A stretch of DNA of 64,000 bases. Source: Oerskovia enterophila. Its GTDB lineage: Bacteria; Actinomycetota; Actinomycetes; Actinomycetales; Cellulomonadaceae. The notes beneath the pieces are model-generated. The model saw nothing but the letters and a program-made list of their open reading frames with translations. It had not been told where the DNA came from and searched no databases. The first letter of the stretch is position 1, and each line of letters begins with the position of its first letter. The position numbers and the translations under genes are program-made. The DNA lies in assembly GCF_001692445.1 (NCBI RefSeq), contig NZ_MAQA01000002.1:124001-188000 (forward strand). Reading direction: 5' to 3'. Positions 24,617-32,859 of the stretch are shown here, piece by piece.

Positions 24617-26212
24617 ATGACCGAGAACACCCCGCAGTCGAACGTCCCCCAGCCCGAGGCCCCCCGCGACGGCGACACGCAGCGCATCGAGGCGCAGGCC
24701 ACGCAGCAGCTTCCCGTGACGCCCGAGGCGCCCGCCGCCCCGCAGGCTCCGGCCCCGCAGGCGCAGCCCACGCAGCAGTTCGCCGCGCCGCACCCGGCCC
24801 CCGTGCCCGCGCCGCCGGCGCCGCACGTGGCACCCGCGCAGCCGGCCCCGGCCCAGCACTCGCCCCACGCACCGTACGGTGCGCCCACGAGCACCGCGTA
24901 CTCCGCGGCAGGCATGCCGCCCGCCCCGGTCGCGACCGAGGCAGCACCGGCCGCCTCGAAGAAGAACAGGACCTGGATCCCCGTGGTCGGCGCGGCCGCC
25001 GCGGCGGCCGTCCTCGCGAGCGCCGGGACCGCTGGCCTGCTCAGCGTCCTCGACGGGTCGGGCTCCGCGCCCAGCTCGCTGGCCTCGGTCGGCGAGAACA
25101 AGGAGAACACCACGGTCCCCGTGGCGAGCTCGACGTCGGAGAACCCGGACTGGCAGGCCGTGACGAGCGCCGTCGCGCCGTCCGTCGTCTCGATCCAGGT
25201 CACCACGGCCTCGGGCGGCGGCGAGGGCTCGGGTGTCGTGATCGACACCGAGGGCCACGTCCTGACCAACAACCACGTCGTCGAGGGCGCCCAGGGCGAC
25301 ACCGTCCAGGTGACGCTGAGCGACGGACGCCTCTACGAGGCCAAGATCGTCGGGCTCGACCCGACGACCGACCTCGCGGTCGTCAAGCTGGTCGACCCGC
25401 CGAGCAACCTCACGCCCGCGTCGTTCGGCGACTCCGACGACGTCACGGTCGGCGAGTCGGTCCTGGCCGTCGGGAACCCGCTGGGCCTCGCGAACACCGC
25501 CACGACGGGCATCGTCTCCGCGCTCGACCGCCCGGTCGCCGCCTCGGGTGCCGACGGCGGCAGCACCGTGGTCACCAACGCGATCCAGATCGACGCCGCG
25601 ATCAACCCGGGCAACTCCGGTGGCCCGCTGTTCAACGCGCAGGGCGAGGTCATCGGCATCACCTCGTCGATCGCGACGACGTCGAGCCAGTCCGGCTCGA
25701 TCGGCCTGGGCTTCGCCATCCCGGTGAACCTCGCGAAGAACATCAGCGCGCAGCTCATCGAGAGCGGCACGGCCGAGCACGCGTTCCTGGGCGTGAGCAT
25801 GACCGACGCGACCGCGACGGCCGACGGCGTCACGCGCCGTGGCGCCGAGGTCAAGCAGGTCTCCGAGGGCTCCCCGGCCGCGGAGGCCGGGCTCGAGGTC
25901 GGTGACGTGATCGTCGCGATCGACGACACCGCCGTGAGCGGCGCCGAGTCCCTGACCGGGTTCGTGCGCGAGCGTGCGACCGGCGACGTCGTGAAGCTCA
26001 CGGTCGTCCGCGACGGCAAGGCGATCGACGTCGACGTGACGCTCGCCGCCAAGCCGACCGAGGAGAGCACCGGCTCGGGTTCCGGCTCCGACCAGGGCTC
26101 GAGCGGCCAGGACGGCTCGGGCCAGGTCCCGGGCAACGGTCAGGACGGGTCCGACCAGACCAGCCCGAACAACGTGCCCAACCCCTTCGACTGGTTCAAC
26201 GGTCAGGGCTGA
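24617..26212 (+). CDS. HtrA/DegP-like trypsin-type serine protease with PDZ domain
   Basis: A 531-residue membrane-anchored envelope protease. About 115 cytoplasmic Pro/Ala/Gln-rich residues precede one helix (residues ~119-140). The S1C protease domain carries the full triad: H220 in LTNNHVV, D252 in TTDLAVV and S334 in NPGNSGGPL. A PDZ domain spans roughly residues 390-475 (FLGVSM, GDVIVAIDD), and a Gly/Ser/Gln-rich tail ends NPFDWFNGQG. HtrA proteins degrade misfolded envelope proteins. ATG 24617 follows GAGGAGGG. It is transcribed alone, with hairpins behind it. Confidence 0.94.
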   Translation: MTENTPQSNVPQPEAPRDGDTQRIEAQATQQLPVTPEAPAAPQAPAPQAQPTQQFAAPHPAPVPAPPAPHVAPAQPAPAQHSPHAPYGAPTSTAYSAAGMPPAPVATEAAPAASKKNRTWIPVVGAAAAAAVLASAGTAGLLSVLDGSGSAPSSLASVGENKENTTVPVASSTSENPDWQAVTSAVAPSVVSIQVTTASGGGEGSGVVIDTEGHVLTNNHVVEGAQGDTVQVTLSDGRLYEAKIVGLDPTTDLAVVKLVDPPSNLTPASFGDSDDVTVGESVLAVGNPLGLANTATTGIVSALDRPVAASGADGGSTVVTNAIQIDAAINPGNSGGPLFNAQGEVIGITSSIATTSSQSGSIGLGFAIPVNLAKNISAQLIESGTAEHAFLGVSMTDATATADGVTRRGAEVKQVSEGSPAAEAGLEVGDVIVAIDDTAVSGAESLTGFVRERATGDVVKLTVVRDGKAIDVDVTLAAKPTEESTGSGSGSDQGSSGQDGSGQVPGNGQDGSDQTSPNNVPNPFDWFNGQG

Positions 26213-26231
26213 GCACCACAGGCCGGACCCG

Positions 26232-26293
26232 GCGGTACCGGCTGCACCGGTGGGGACCTCCCCCCTGTGCCCACCGACGTGAGCCGGTGCCGC
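26232..26293. terminator. branched hairpin after the HtrA gene
   Basis: GCGGTACCGGCT pairs with AGCCGGTGCCGC (one T-G wobble), and inside it CGGTGGG pairs with CCCACCG. It starts 20 bases beyond the protease stop, so terminator function is likely. It is the first of four consecutive inverted repeats in this gap. Confidence 0.65.
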
Positions 26294-26305
26294 TGCGGTC
26301 CTTCA

Positions 26306-26345
26306 CGGTCTCGCCGGGACGCGTCCCCCGTGACCGGCGAGACCG
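26306..26345. repeat. inverted repeat, 12-bp perfect stem
   Basis: CGGTCTCGCCGG pairs perfectly with CCGGCGAGACCG around 16 bases that contain the palindrome GACGCGTC. Second of four hairpins in the convergent gap between the protease and the GNAT gene. Confidence 0.7.
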
Positions 26346-26346
26346 A

Positions 26347-26386
26347 GCCGAGGCGTGGCCCTGTTCCCCTGCAGGTGTCCCTCGGC
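26347..26386. repeat. inverted repeat, 7-bp stem
   Basis: GCCGAGG pairs with CCTCGGC across 26 bases. Weak alone, but it fits exactly between two stronger hairpins, leaving almost no unpaired base in the stretch. Confidence 0.4.
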
Positions 26387-26388
26387 AC

Positions 26389-26430
26389 CGACGCCCGGTA
26401 CGTGCGGTTCTCCGCACGGACCGGGCGTCG
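26389..26430. terminator. long hairpin in the HtrA/GNAT convergent gap
   Basis: CGACGCCCGGT pairs with ACCGGGCGTCG and the inner CGTGCGG pairs with CCGCACG around a TTCT loop, about 18 bp in total with one mismatch. It lies between two convergent genes and could end either transcript. A small CGAGG-CGG hairpin follows at 26484-26502. Confidence 0.7.
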
Positions 26431-26512
26431 TCGTGTCCGGGCTCGGCCGGGACGGCGGATCCACCGGGGCCCGCCCGACCTGCCGAGGGCGGTGCCGCCT
26501 CGGGCGACGAGG

Positions 26513-27067
26513 TCAGTCGCGGACCGGCAGGGCCTCGTCGGGGTCGCTCGCGGGCACGGCCGGGCCGTCCCAGGGCGAGGTGAGCACGGGGTCGGCGTCG
26601 AGCAGGTCGAGCGCCTTGGTGGAGCGGACCTCGGTCGTGGCGAACCCGAGCTCCTCGGCGGTCTCGCGGGGCAGGACGTCGGCGAGCGTGACACGCGTCG
26701 CGCGCTGCTCCTGGCCCCACGCCTCGACCGCGCCGATCAGCTCTGCCGAGACGAGGCACTGGTCGGCCTCGGGGGCGAGAGCGATCTCGTCGATCTCGAC
26801 GACCGCGCCGTTCCCGCTGAAGGTCAGGCGCTGGCTCGCGAGGAGATAGCCGACGACCCCCGTGGCGTCCTGGGCGACCAGCAGGAGGGTGTCGAGCGCC
26901 CGCAGCAGGGGCCCGACCACGCGGTCGTAGGTCGCCCGGTCCGGCGCGTCGGGCTGCAGGCGGAGCACCAGGAGCCAGAGGTCCTCGCGGTCCGCGGTCG
27001 TGGCGCGGCGCACGGTGACGTCGCGCTGCGTGGGATCCAGAGTCATCGTCATCGTCGCATCGGGCAC
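26513..27067 (-). CDS. GNAT family N-acetyltransferase
   Basis: A 184-residue acetyltransferase-fold protein. The acceptor half (VTVRRATTADREDLWLLVLRL) leads to the core strands VVGYLLASQRL and VVEIDEIALAPE; the usual R/Q-x-x-G-x-G/A acetyl-CoA loop is not clear, being replaced by the EADQCLVSAELIGAVEAWG region, so activity is less certain than the fold. GTG 27067 lies six bases after TAAATT read on the minus strand, a good leaderless promoter. The acceptor substrate is unknown. Confidence 0.75.
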   Translation of the reverse strand: MPDATMTMTLDPTQRDVTVRRATTADREDLWLLVLRLQPDAPDRATYDRVVGPLLRALDTLLLVAQDATGVVGYLLASQRLTFSGNGAVVEIDEIALAPEADQCLVSAELIGAVEAWGQEQRATRVTLADVLPRETAEELGFATTEVRSTKALDLLDADPVLTSPWDGPAVPASDPDEALPVRD

Positions 27068-27214
27068 CGGGCGAATTTAACAGGCCGACCTGGGCGTTGT
27101 CCGGAGATGTCCGTCGAACGGGCTATACGTCGCGTAACTCACCAAAACCACCAGCAGAGCCCGAGGGGTCCGACTCTGCCACGGGTGGTGTGCGCGTTGG
27201 TCGACCGGCCGCGC

Positions 27215-28627
27215 TCAGCCCCCGAGCGCGTACCGCATGGGCTCGAGCTTGGCCTCGGACTCGGCGAGCTCGGCTCCCGGGTCGGAGGCTGCGACGATCC
27301 CGCAGCCCGCGAAGAGACGCACCCGGTGCGGGTCCTGCGGCGACAGCTCGGCCGAGCGCAGCGCGATGCCCCACTCGCCGTCGCCGTCGGCGCCGAACCA
27401 CCCGACCGGGGCCGCGTAGCGGGCGCGGTCCATGCCCTCGATCTCGCGGATCAGGTCGCGCGCGGCGAGGGTCGGGGTCCCGCACACGGCGGCCGACGGG
27501 TGCAGCGCGGCCGCGAGCGCGAGGCTCGTCGGGGCGGGGGACCCGCCCGTCCCGGCCGCGAGCACGCCCGTGACGTCGGAGGCCAGGTGCAGGACGTTCG
27601 GCAGGTGCAGCACGAACGGCGCGTCGGGCACGTTCATCGACGAGCAGAACGGGGCGAGCGCGTCGGCGACCGACGCCACGGCGTACTCGTGCTCCTCGAG
27701 GTCCTTGGACGAGCGCGCGAGGTGCGCGGCGCGCAGCAGCGAGTCGTCGTCCGCCTCGGCGCCGCCCGAGCGGCGGATGGTGCCCGCGAGCACGCGCGAG
27801 GTCACGAGCCCCTTCTCGCTGCGCACGAGCAGCTCGGGGGTCGCGCCGACCATGCCGTCCACCGAGAAGGTCCAGCACGCGTCGTAGGCCACCGCGAGGC
27901 GGCGGAGCATCCAGCGGGGGTCCACGGGGTGCTCGGCCGTGGCCAGCACGTCGCGTGCGAGCACGACCTTCTCGAGGTCGCCGCGCCGGATGCGCTCGAC
28001 GCCCTCGGCGACCACCTCGGTCCAGTCCTCGGCGCTCAGCGAGCCGTCCACGGTCGTGACCGCGCCGGGCCCGGCCACGCGCTCGCGGCGGGCCGGGTCG
28101 AGGACGGACGCGACGTCGTCGGGCAGGGCGTCGCCCTGGGTGATGCTCGTGACCCAGGCCGTGCCCTCGGGCCCGCCACGGCGCCCGACGACGACGCGCG
28201 GCACCACGATCGTCCCGCCCGGGCGGGCGTCCCCGGCCGTGCCGGACGCGTCGTCGAACGCGAACGAGCCGAACGCGACCAGTCCCGAGCCGGGCAGGTC
28301 CACGTCGTCGTGCACGACGGCGGCGCCCAGGACCTCCTGCCAGGCCGCCTCGGCGTCGGCGAACCGTCCGGGACCCCACGCCTCGAGGCGCAGCGCCTCG
28401 CCCCACCCCACGATCCCGTCCCCGCGCCGCACCCAGGCCAGGGGGCGCGCGTCGGGCAGGAGGTCGAGCAGGGCCGTCAGGTCGCCCGGCAGCCCCTCGG
28501 GCAGGCGGGTCGTCCGCACGACCAGGCGGGGTGCGGCCGGGAAGTCGGTGGAGCCAGGGCGGGGGGACCCCGCCGGAGGGGCGCCGAGGTCGTCGGCGTC
28601 CCTGCGGGGGTGAGCGTGCGCAGTCAT
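27215..28627 (-). CDS. menF: isochorismate synthase MenF
   Basis: A 470-residue chorismate-utilising enzyme. It converts chorismate to isochorismate, feeding MenD. The C-terminal chorismate domain has VEGVERIRRGDLEKVVLARD, TPELLVRSEKG, the SRVLAGTIRR motif, LHPSAAVCGTP and the closing GWFGADGDGEWGIALRSAEL and FAGCGIVAASDPGAE segments. ATG 28627 is preferred because TACGCT lies seven bases before it; residues upstream of this are not conserved. It is divergent from menG, with only 32 bases between the two starts, so the two promoters overlap. Confidence 0.94.
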   Translation of the reverse strand: MTAHAHPRRDADDLGAPPAGSPRPGSTDFPAAPRLVVRTTRLPEGLPGDLTALLDLLPDARPLAWVRRGDGIVGWGEALRLEAWGPGRFADAEAAWQEVLGAAVVHDDVDLPGSGLVAFGSFAFDDASGTAGDARPGGTIVVPRVVVGRRGGPEGTAWVTSITQGDALPDDVASVLDPARRERVAGPGAVTTVDGSLSAEDWTEVVAEGVERIRRGDLEKVVLARDVLATAEHPVDPRWMLRRLAVAYDACWTFSVDGMVGATPELLVRSEKGLVTSRVLAGTIRRSGGAEADDDSLLRAAHLARSSKDLEEHEYAVASVADALAPFCSSMNVPDAPFVLHLPNVLHLASDVTGVLAAGTGGSPAPTSLALAAALHPSAAVCGTPTLAARDLIREIEGMDRARYAAPVGWFGADGDGEWGIALRSAELSPQDPHRVRLFAGCGIVAASDPGAELAESEAKLEPMRYALGG

Positions 28628-28640
28628 CGTGTCCAGCGTA
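28628..28640 (-). promoter_or_regulatory. menF leaderless promoter -10 region
   Basis: On the minus strand TACGCT is followed by GGACACG and the menF ATG. TACGCTGGAC is identical to the menE promoter. The opposite strand must hold the menG promoter in the same 32 bases, where AACGAT lies six bases before the menG ATG. Confidence 0.6.
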
Positions 28641-28659
28641 GGCGTGAAACGATGGGCGC

Positions 28660-29355
28660 ATGTCGCGAGCAAGCCTGGACAAGAAGCCCACCGAGGTCGC
28701 CTCGATGTTCGACGGGATCGCCTCCCGCTACGACCTCACCAACGACGTCATCTCGCTGGGGCAGGACCGGCGGTGGCGCAAGCAGACGGTCGACGCCGTC
28801 GCTGCCCTGCCGGGCGAGCGCGTCCTGGACCTCGCGGCCGGCACCGGCACGTCGAGCGAGCCGTTCGCGGACGAGGGCGTCGAGGTCGTGCCGTGCGACT
28901 TCTCGGTCGGGATGCTCCAGGTGGGCAAGCGCCGGCGCCCGGACCTGCCGTTCGTCGCGGGGGACGCCACGGCGCTGCCCTTCGCCGACGAGTCGTTCGA
29001 CGCCGTGACCATCTCGTTCGGCCTGCGCAACGTCGTGGACACCGACGCCGCGCTGCGCGAGATGCTGCGCGTGACACGCCCGGGGGGTCGGATCGTCATC
29101 TGCGAGTTCTCCCGCCCCACCTGGAAGCCCTTCCGCGCGCTCTACACGGGCGTCTTCATGAAGATGCTGCCGGTCATGGCGGGGCTCGTGACCAAGGAGA
29201 AGAGCTCGTACGAGTACCTCGTCGAGTCGATCCAGGACTGGCCCGCGCAGCCCGAGCTGGCGCACCTCATGATCGACGCCGGGTGGGAGGGCGCTGCCTA
29301 CCGGAACCTGAGCGGCGGCCTCGTCGCGCTGCACCGGGCCGTGCGCCCCGCCTGA
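28660..29355 (+). CDS. menG: demethylmenaquinone methyltransferase (MenG/UbiE)
   Basis: A 231-residue SAM-dependent methyltransferase making menaquinone from demethylmenaquinone. The N-terminal UbiE signature [28 protein letters not shown], the SAM motif [10 protein letters not shown] near residue 55, and the second signature [24 protein letters not shown] are complete. ATG 28660 lies six bases after AACGAT. It is the last step of ring assembly in the pathway encoded here. A 9-bp hairpin follows at 29433-29454. Confidence 0.96.
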   Translation: MSRASLDKKPTEVASMFDGIASRYDLTNDVISLGQDRRWRKQTVDAVAALPGERVLDLAAGTGTSSEPFADEGVEVVPCDFSVGMLQVGKRRRPDLPFVAGDATALPFADESFDAVTISFGLRNVVDTDAALREMLRVTRPGGRIVICEFSRPTWKPFRALYTGVFMKMLPVMAGLVTKEKSSYEYLVESIQDWPAQPELAHLMIDAGWEGAAYRNLSGGLVALHRAVRPA

Positions 29356-29386
29356 GCGGGTCCCTGCGCCGGCCGTCGCGCTCTGC

Positions 29387-29444
29387 GCGCTGCTGCTCCG
29401 GCCGGCGTGCCCCGCGCGCTGCTGCTCCGGCCGGCGGGCCCCGC
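29387..29444. repeat. tandem duplication, 2 x 29 bp
   Basis: Two adjacent 29-base units starting GCGCTGCTGCTCCGGCCGGC differ at a single base (T or G at unit position 22). They lie in the 317-base gap between menG and the MenJ-like gene; no reading frame there looks coding. Confidence 0.85.
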
Positions 29445-29454
29445 CGGGCCCGCC
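29433..29454. terminator. probable menG terminator hairpin
   Basis: GGCGGGCCC and GGGCCCGCC form a perfect 9-bp stem with a CGCC loop. It starts about 78 bases after the menG stop and overlaps the end of the second tandem repeat unit. Confidence 0.55.
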
Positions 29455-29592
29455 GTCGACTGCTCTGCCGTGCCCCGTTCCGCCGTCGCCCGCCGTGCGC
29501 GCGGGCCGGGGCGCGGCGCGTCCGCGGCCTGACCTGGCGGTTCGGTCACCAGGGAAGGGTTGCCTTGCTACACATCCGCCCGCGTCTGTGAC

Positions 29593-29598
29593 TAGAGT
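29593..29598 (+). promoter_or_regulatory. candidate -10 box of the menJ-nuo operon
   Basis: TAGAGT lies 12 bases before the Rex operator. Transcription would start near 29605, so a bound Rex dimer would cover the start site. No clear TTGACA-like -35 at the usual distance. Confidence 0.5.
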
Positions 29599-29609
29599 GG
29601 CGATGTCCA

Positions 29610-29627
29610 TTGTGAGCGACTTCACAA
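29610..29627. promoter_or_regulatory. Rex operator upstream of the menJ-nuo operon
   Basis: TTGTGAGCGACTTCACAA matches the actinobacterial Rex consensus TTGTGAANNNNTTCACAA at all but one defined position (G for A at position 7). It is an inverted repeat in a GC-rich region, positioned just after the TAGAGT box and 46 bases before the first start codon. The rex gene itself is at 5631. Confidence 0.85.
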
Positions 29628-29672
29628 GGGGCTTTCCGAGGTGTGTTCGAGCTTGCCGAGCGAGGTGAGAAC

Positions 29673-30974
29673 GTGCGTGACAGGAATGATGATGCGGACG
29701 TCATCGTCGTCGGTGCGGGCCCAGCAGGGGCCACGGCCGCGCACTACTGCGCCTCGGCGGGCCTGAACGTCCTCCTCCTCGAGAAGGCCTCCTTCCCGCG
29801 CGACAAGATCTGCGGCGACGGGCTGACCCCGCGGGCCGTCGGCGAGCTCGTGCGCATGGGCGTCCCCACCCGCGCCGAGGACGGCTGGATCCGCAACAAG
29901 GGCCTGCGCGTCGTCGCGAGCGGACGCTCGTGGGAGCTGCCCTGGCCCGAGCTCAAGGCCTACCCGTCCTACGGGCTCGCACGCTCGCGCATGAACCTCG
30001 ACCAGACGCTCGCCGAGCACGCGCAGCGCACGGGCGCCAAGCTGCTCGAGCGCACCAACGTGACCGGCCCCCTGCTCGACGAGCGCACGGGCCGCGTCGT
30101 GGGTGTCACGGCGCGCCCGCTCGACGAGAACGGGCGCCGCGCGGGCGACGAGTACGAGCTGCGCGCCCCCGTCGTCATCGCCGCGGACGGCGTCTCGTCC
30201 CGCTTCGCGCTCGCCCTGGGGCTCGAGAAGCGCGAGGACCGCCCCATGGGCGTCGCGGTGCGGACCTACTTCAAGACCCCGCGCCACGACGACGCCTGGA
30301 TGGAGTCCCACCTCGAGCTCTGGGACGGGCCGGCAGGGAAGTCGAACCTCCTGCCCGGCTACGGGTGGATCTTCGCGCTCGGCGACGGCACCGCGAACGT
30401 GGGGCTCGGCTCGGTCAACTCGACCCCGGCCCGGCAGTCGGCCGCGAACGTGGACTACAAGGACCTGTTCGCCCGCTGGATGGCCAACGCGCCCGCCGAG
30501 TGGGAGTTCACCCCGGAGAACCAGACCGGACCCGTCCGCGGTGCGGCCCTGCCCATGGGCTTCAACCGCAAGCCCCTCTACTCGCGCGGCGTGGTGCTGG
30601 TCGGTGACTCGGGCGGCATGGTCAGCCCGTTCAACGGCGAGGGCATCGCCTACGCGATGCAGGCCGCGCGCGTCGCAGCGGACGTCGTGGCGCAGTCGCG
30701 GGCCCGCAGCACCGACGCGGCGCGCGAGCGCACGCTCGCGACCTACCCCGAGATCATGCGCCGCGACCTGGGCGGCTACTACACGCTCGGCCGGTACTTC
30801 GTGCGTCTCATCGAGCACCCCGAGATCATGCGGTTGTGCACCAGGTACGGGCTGCCGCGGCCGCTCGTCATGCGCTTCGTCCTCAAGCTGTTGTCCGACT
30901 GTTACGAACCTCGTGGTGGCGACGTCGTCGACCGGGTCATCGCGGGACTGACGAGGGTGGTGCCATCGGCATGA
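29673..30974 (+). CDS. geranylgeranyl reductase family FAD enzyme, probable menaquinone reductase (MenJ-like)
   Basis: A 433-residue FAD-dependent oxidoreductase. The dinucleotide motif GAGPAG (residues 14-19), the CGDGLTPRAVG motif and the later FAD segment GDSGGMVSPFNGEGI are those of the geranylgeranyl reductase family. In mycobacteria the family member MenJ saturates one isoprene unit of menaquinone, and here the gene follows menG and heads the nuo operon, so the same job is likely. GTG 29673 has AGGTGAG just upstream; GTG 29643 in frame would add ten residues but has poor spacing. Probably Rex-regulated. Confidence 0.88.
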   Translation: MRDRNDDADVIVVGAGPAGATAAHYCASAGLNVLLLEKASFPRDKICGDGLTPRAVGELVRMGVPTRAEDGWIRNKGLRVVASGRSWELPWPELKAYPSYGLARSRMNLDQTLAEHAQRTGAKLLERTNVTGPLLDERTGRVVGVTARPLDENGRRAGDEYELRAPVVIAADGVSSRFALALGLEKREDRPMGVAVRTYFKTPRHDDAWMESHLELWDGPAGKSNLLPGYGWIFALGDGTANVGLGSVNSTPARQSAANVDYKDLFARWMANAPAEWEFTPENQTGPVRGAALPMGFNRKPLYSRGVVLVGDSGGMVSPFNGEGIAYAMQAARVAADVVAQSRARSTDAARERTLATYPEIMRRDLGGYYTLGRYFVRLIEHPEIMRLCTRYGLPRPLVMRFVLKLLSDCYEPRGGDVVDRVIAGLTRVVPSA

Positions 30975-31125
30975 CAAACCTTGGTGAGGCGGCAAAGAGG
31001 CCGTCACCGCTGTTCACGCAGTCACCACCCCTACCCCCGTCAGACCCGGGTGCCCGCAGCTTCGCGCGGACGCCCGGCGGCAGCACTCCCGACATGCCCC
31101 AGCGCGCCCCCCGGAGAGCAGACCG

Positions 31126-31488
31126 ATGACCAACCCCTACGTGCCCGTGCTCGTCCTGATGGGCATCGGAGCCGTGCTCGCCCTCGGCGGAGTCGCCGCG
31201 AGCGCCGTGATCGGCCCCAAGAGATACAACCGCGCCAAGCTCGACGCGTACGAGTGCGGCATCGAGCCCACCCCGCACGCGATCGGCGGAGGGCGCTTCC
31301 CGATCAAGTACTACCTCGTCGCGATGACCTTCATCATCTTCGACATCGAGGTGGTCTTCCTCTACCCGTGGGCGGTGGACTTCACCGTCCTGGCCACCTT
31401 CGGGCTCGTCGCCATGCTGAGCTTCCTCGCCCTGATCACGGTGCCGTTCGTCTACGAATGGCGCCGTGGCGGGTTCGAGTGGGACTAG
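31126..31488 (+). CDS. nuoA: NADH-quinone oxidoreductase subunit A
   Basis: A 120-residue, three-helix membrane subunit of complex I. The conserved loop DAYECGIEP and second-helix [11 protein letters not shown] are present. First of fourteen nuo genes in the standard A-to-N order. ATG 31126 follows GGAGAG. A 151-base gap separates it from the MenJ-like gene; it contains no clear terminator, so read-through from the Rex-controlled promoter is expected. Confidence 0.97.
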   Translation: MTNPYVPVLVLMGIGAVLALGGVAASAVIGPKRYNRAKLDAYECGIEPTPHAIGGGRFPIKYYLVAMTFIIFDIEVVFLYPWAVDFTVLATFGLVAMLSFLALITVPFVYEWRRGGFEWD

Positions 31489-31513
31489 CCGGAACCAGAT
31501 AGGGAGAACGCAG

Positions 31514-32065
31514 ATGGGGATCGAAGAGGCTCCCTCGGGCTTCTTGCTCACGAGCGTGGAGAACCTCGCGGGGTACTTCCGCAAGGCGTCGCTGTGGCCG
31601 GTGACGTTCGGCCTGGCGTGCTGCGCCATCGAGATGATGGCGGCCGGCGCGTCGCGCTTCGACCTGTCCCGCTTCGGCATGGAGGTCTTCCGGGCCTCGC
31701 CGCGGCAGGCCGACCTGATGATCGTCGCGGGCCGCGTGAGCCAGAAGATGGCGCCCGTGGTGCGCCAGGTCTACGACCAGATGTCCGAGCCCAAGTGGGT
31801 GCTGTCGATGGGCGTGTGCGCGTCGAGCGGCGGGATGTTCAACAACTACGCGATCGTCCAGGGGGTCGACCACATCGTGCCGGTCGACATCTACCTGCCC
31901 GGCTGCCCGCCGCGCCCGGAGATGCTCATCAACGCGATCCTCGCGCTGCACGAGCAGATCCAGGCCGAGCCGCTGGGCGTGAACCGTCGCGAGGCGGCCA
32001 AGGCGGCCGAGGCCGCGGCGCTCGAGGCGACCCCGACGTTCCAGATGAAGGGGCTGCTGCGGTGA
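31514..32065 (+). CDS. nuoB: NADH-quinone oxidoreductase subunit B
   Basis: A 183-residue peripheral-arm subunit holding cluster N2, the last iron-sulfur centre before quinone. Ligands are visible in [10 protein letters not shown] (the adjacent cysteine pair), GVCASSGG and [12 protein letters not shown] 31514 is preceded by AGGGAG; the frame is open upstream but without a ribosome site. About 25 Ala/Glu-rich residues extend the C-terminus. Overlaps nuoC by four bases. Confidence 0.97.
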   Translation: MGIEEAPSGFLLTSVENLAGYFRKASLWPVTFGLACCAIEMMAAGASRFDLSRFGMEVFRASPRQADLMIVAGRVSQKMAPVVRQVYDQMSEPKWVLSMGVCASSGGMFNNYAIVQGVDHIVPVDIYLPGCPPRPEMLINAILALHEQIQAEPLGVNRREAAKAAEAAALEATPTFQMKGLLR

Positions 32066-32859
32066 CGAGCACCGACGACGGGACGACGGGCCGCCCGGCC
32101 GACGCCGTCCAGCGGGAGAAGGTCGCGCAGGGCGACGTGCCCGGCGAGGAGCTCGTGGCGGGACCGGGCTCGGGTGGGCGCGAGCCGCTCGAGGTCGTCG
32201 AGGTCCGCACGGGCATGTTCGGGGCCCACGGCTCGGGGGACACCTCGGGCTACGGCGGTCTGGTGCGCCCCGTGGTGCTGCCCGGACCGAGCGCTCGCCC
32301 CTACGGCGGGTGGTTCGACGAGGCCGTGGACGTCCTGGCGGAGGTGCTCGCCGAGGCCGGCGTACGGTTCGAGGACGCCGTCGAGCAGGTCGTCGTCGAC
32401 CCGCCGGGGCTGCACGCCGAGCTCACGCTGCACGTCCGGCCGCGGCACGTCGTCACGGTCGCCCGCGCGTTGCGCGACGAGCAGGACCTGCGGTTCGAGC
32501 TGAGCATGGGCGTGAGCGGGGTGCACTACCCCCACGACGTGGGCCGCGAGCTGCACGCCGTCTACCACCTGACGTCGGTCACGCACGGGCGGAGCCTGCG
32601 CCTCGAGGTCGCAGTGCCTGATGCGCACCCGCACATCCCCTCGACCACGTCGGTGTACCCGTCCAACGACTGGCACGAGCGCGAGACGTGGGACTTCTTC
32701 GGGATCGTCTTCGACGACCACCCGGCCCTGGCCCGCATCGAGATGCCGGACGACTGGCCGGGCCACCCGCAGCGCAAGGACTACCCGCTCGGCGGCATCC
32801 CGGTCGAGTACAAGGGCGCCACGGTGCCCCCGCCGGACCAGAGGAGGTCGTATTCGTGA
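32062..32859 (+). CDS. nuoC: NADH-quinone oxidoreductase subunit C
   Basis: A 265-residue hydrophilic subunit of the connecting module. The 30-kDa-subunit signature near residue 205 reads [16 protein letters not shown], followed by [14 protein letters not shown]. The first 70 residues are a disordered extension. GTG 32062 overlaps nuoB by four bases. NuoC and NuoD are separate here, not fused as in E. coli. Confidence 0.96.
   Translation: MTSTDDGTTGRPADAVQREKVAQGDVPGEELVAGPGSGGREPLEVVEVRTGMFGAHGSGDTSGYGGLVRPVVLPGPSARPYGGWFDEAVDVLAEVLAEAGVRFEDAVEQVVVDPPGLHAELTLHVRPRHVVTVARALRDEQDLRFELSMGVSGVHYPHDVGRELHAVYHLTSVTHGRSLRLEVAVPDAHPHIPSTTSVYPSNDWHERETWDFFGIVFDDHPALARIEMPDDWPGHPQRKDYPLGGIPVEYKGATVPPPDQRRSYS

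Noticed and set aside
29387-29444. 29-bp direct repeats as a CRISPR remnant
   Set aside because: The two units are directly adjacent with no spacer, and no cas gene is present.
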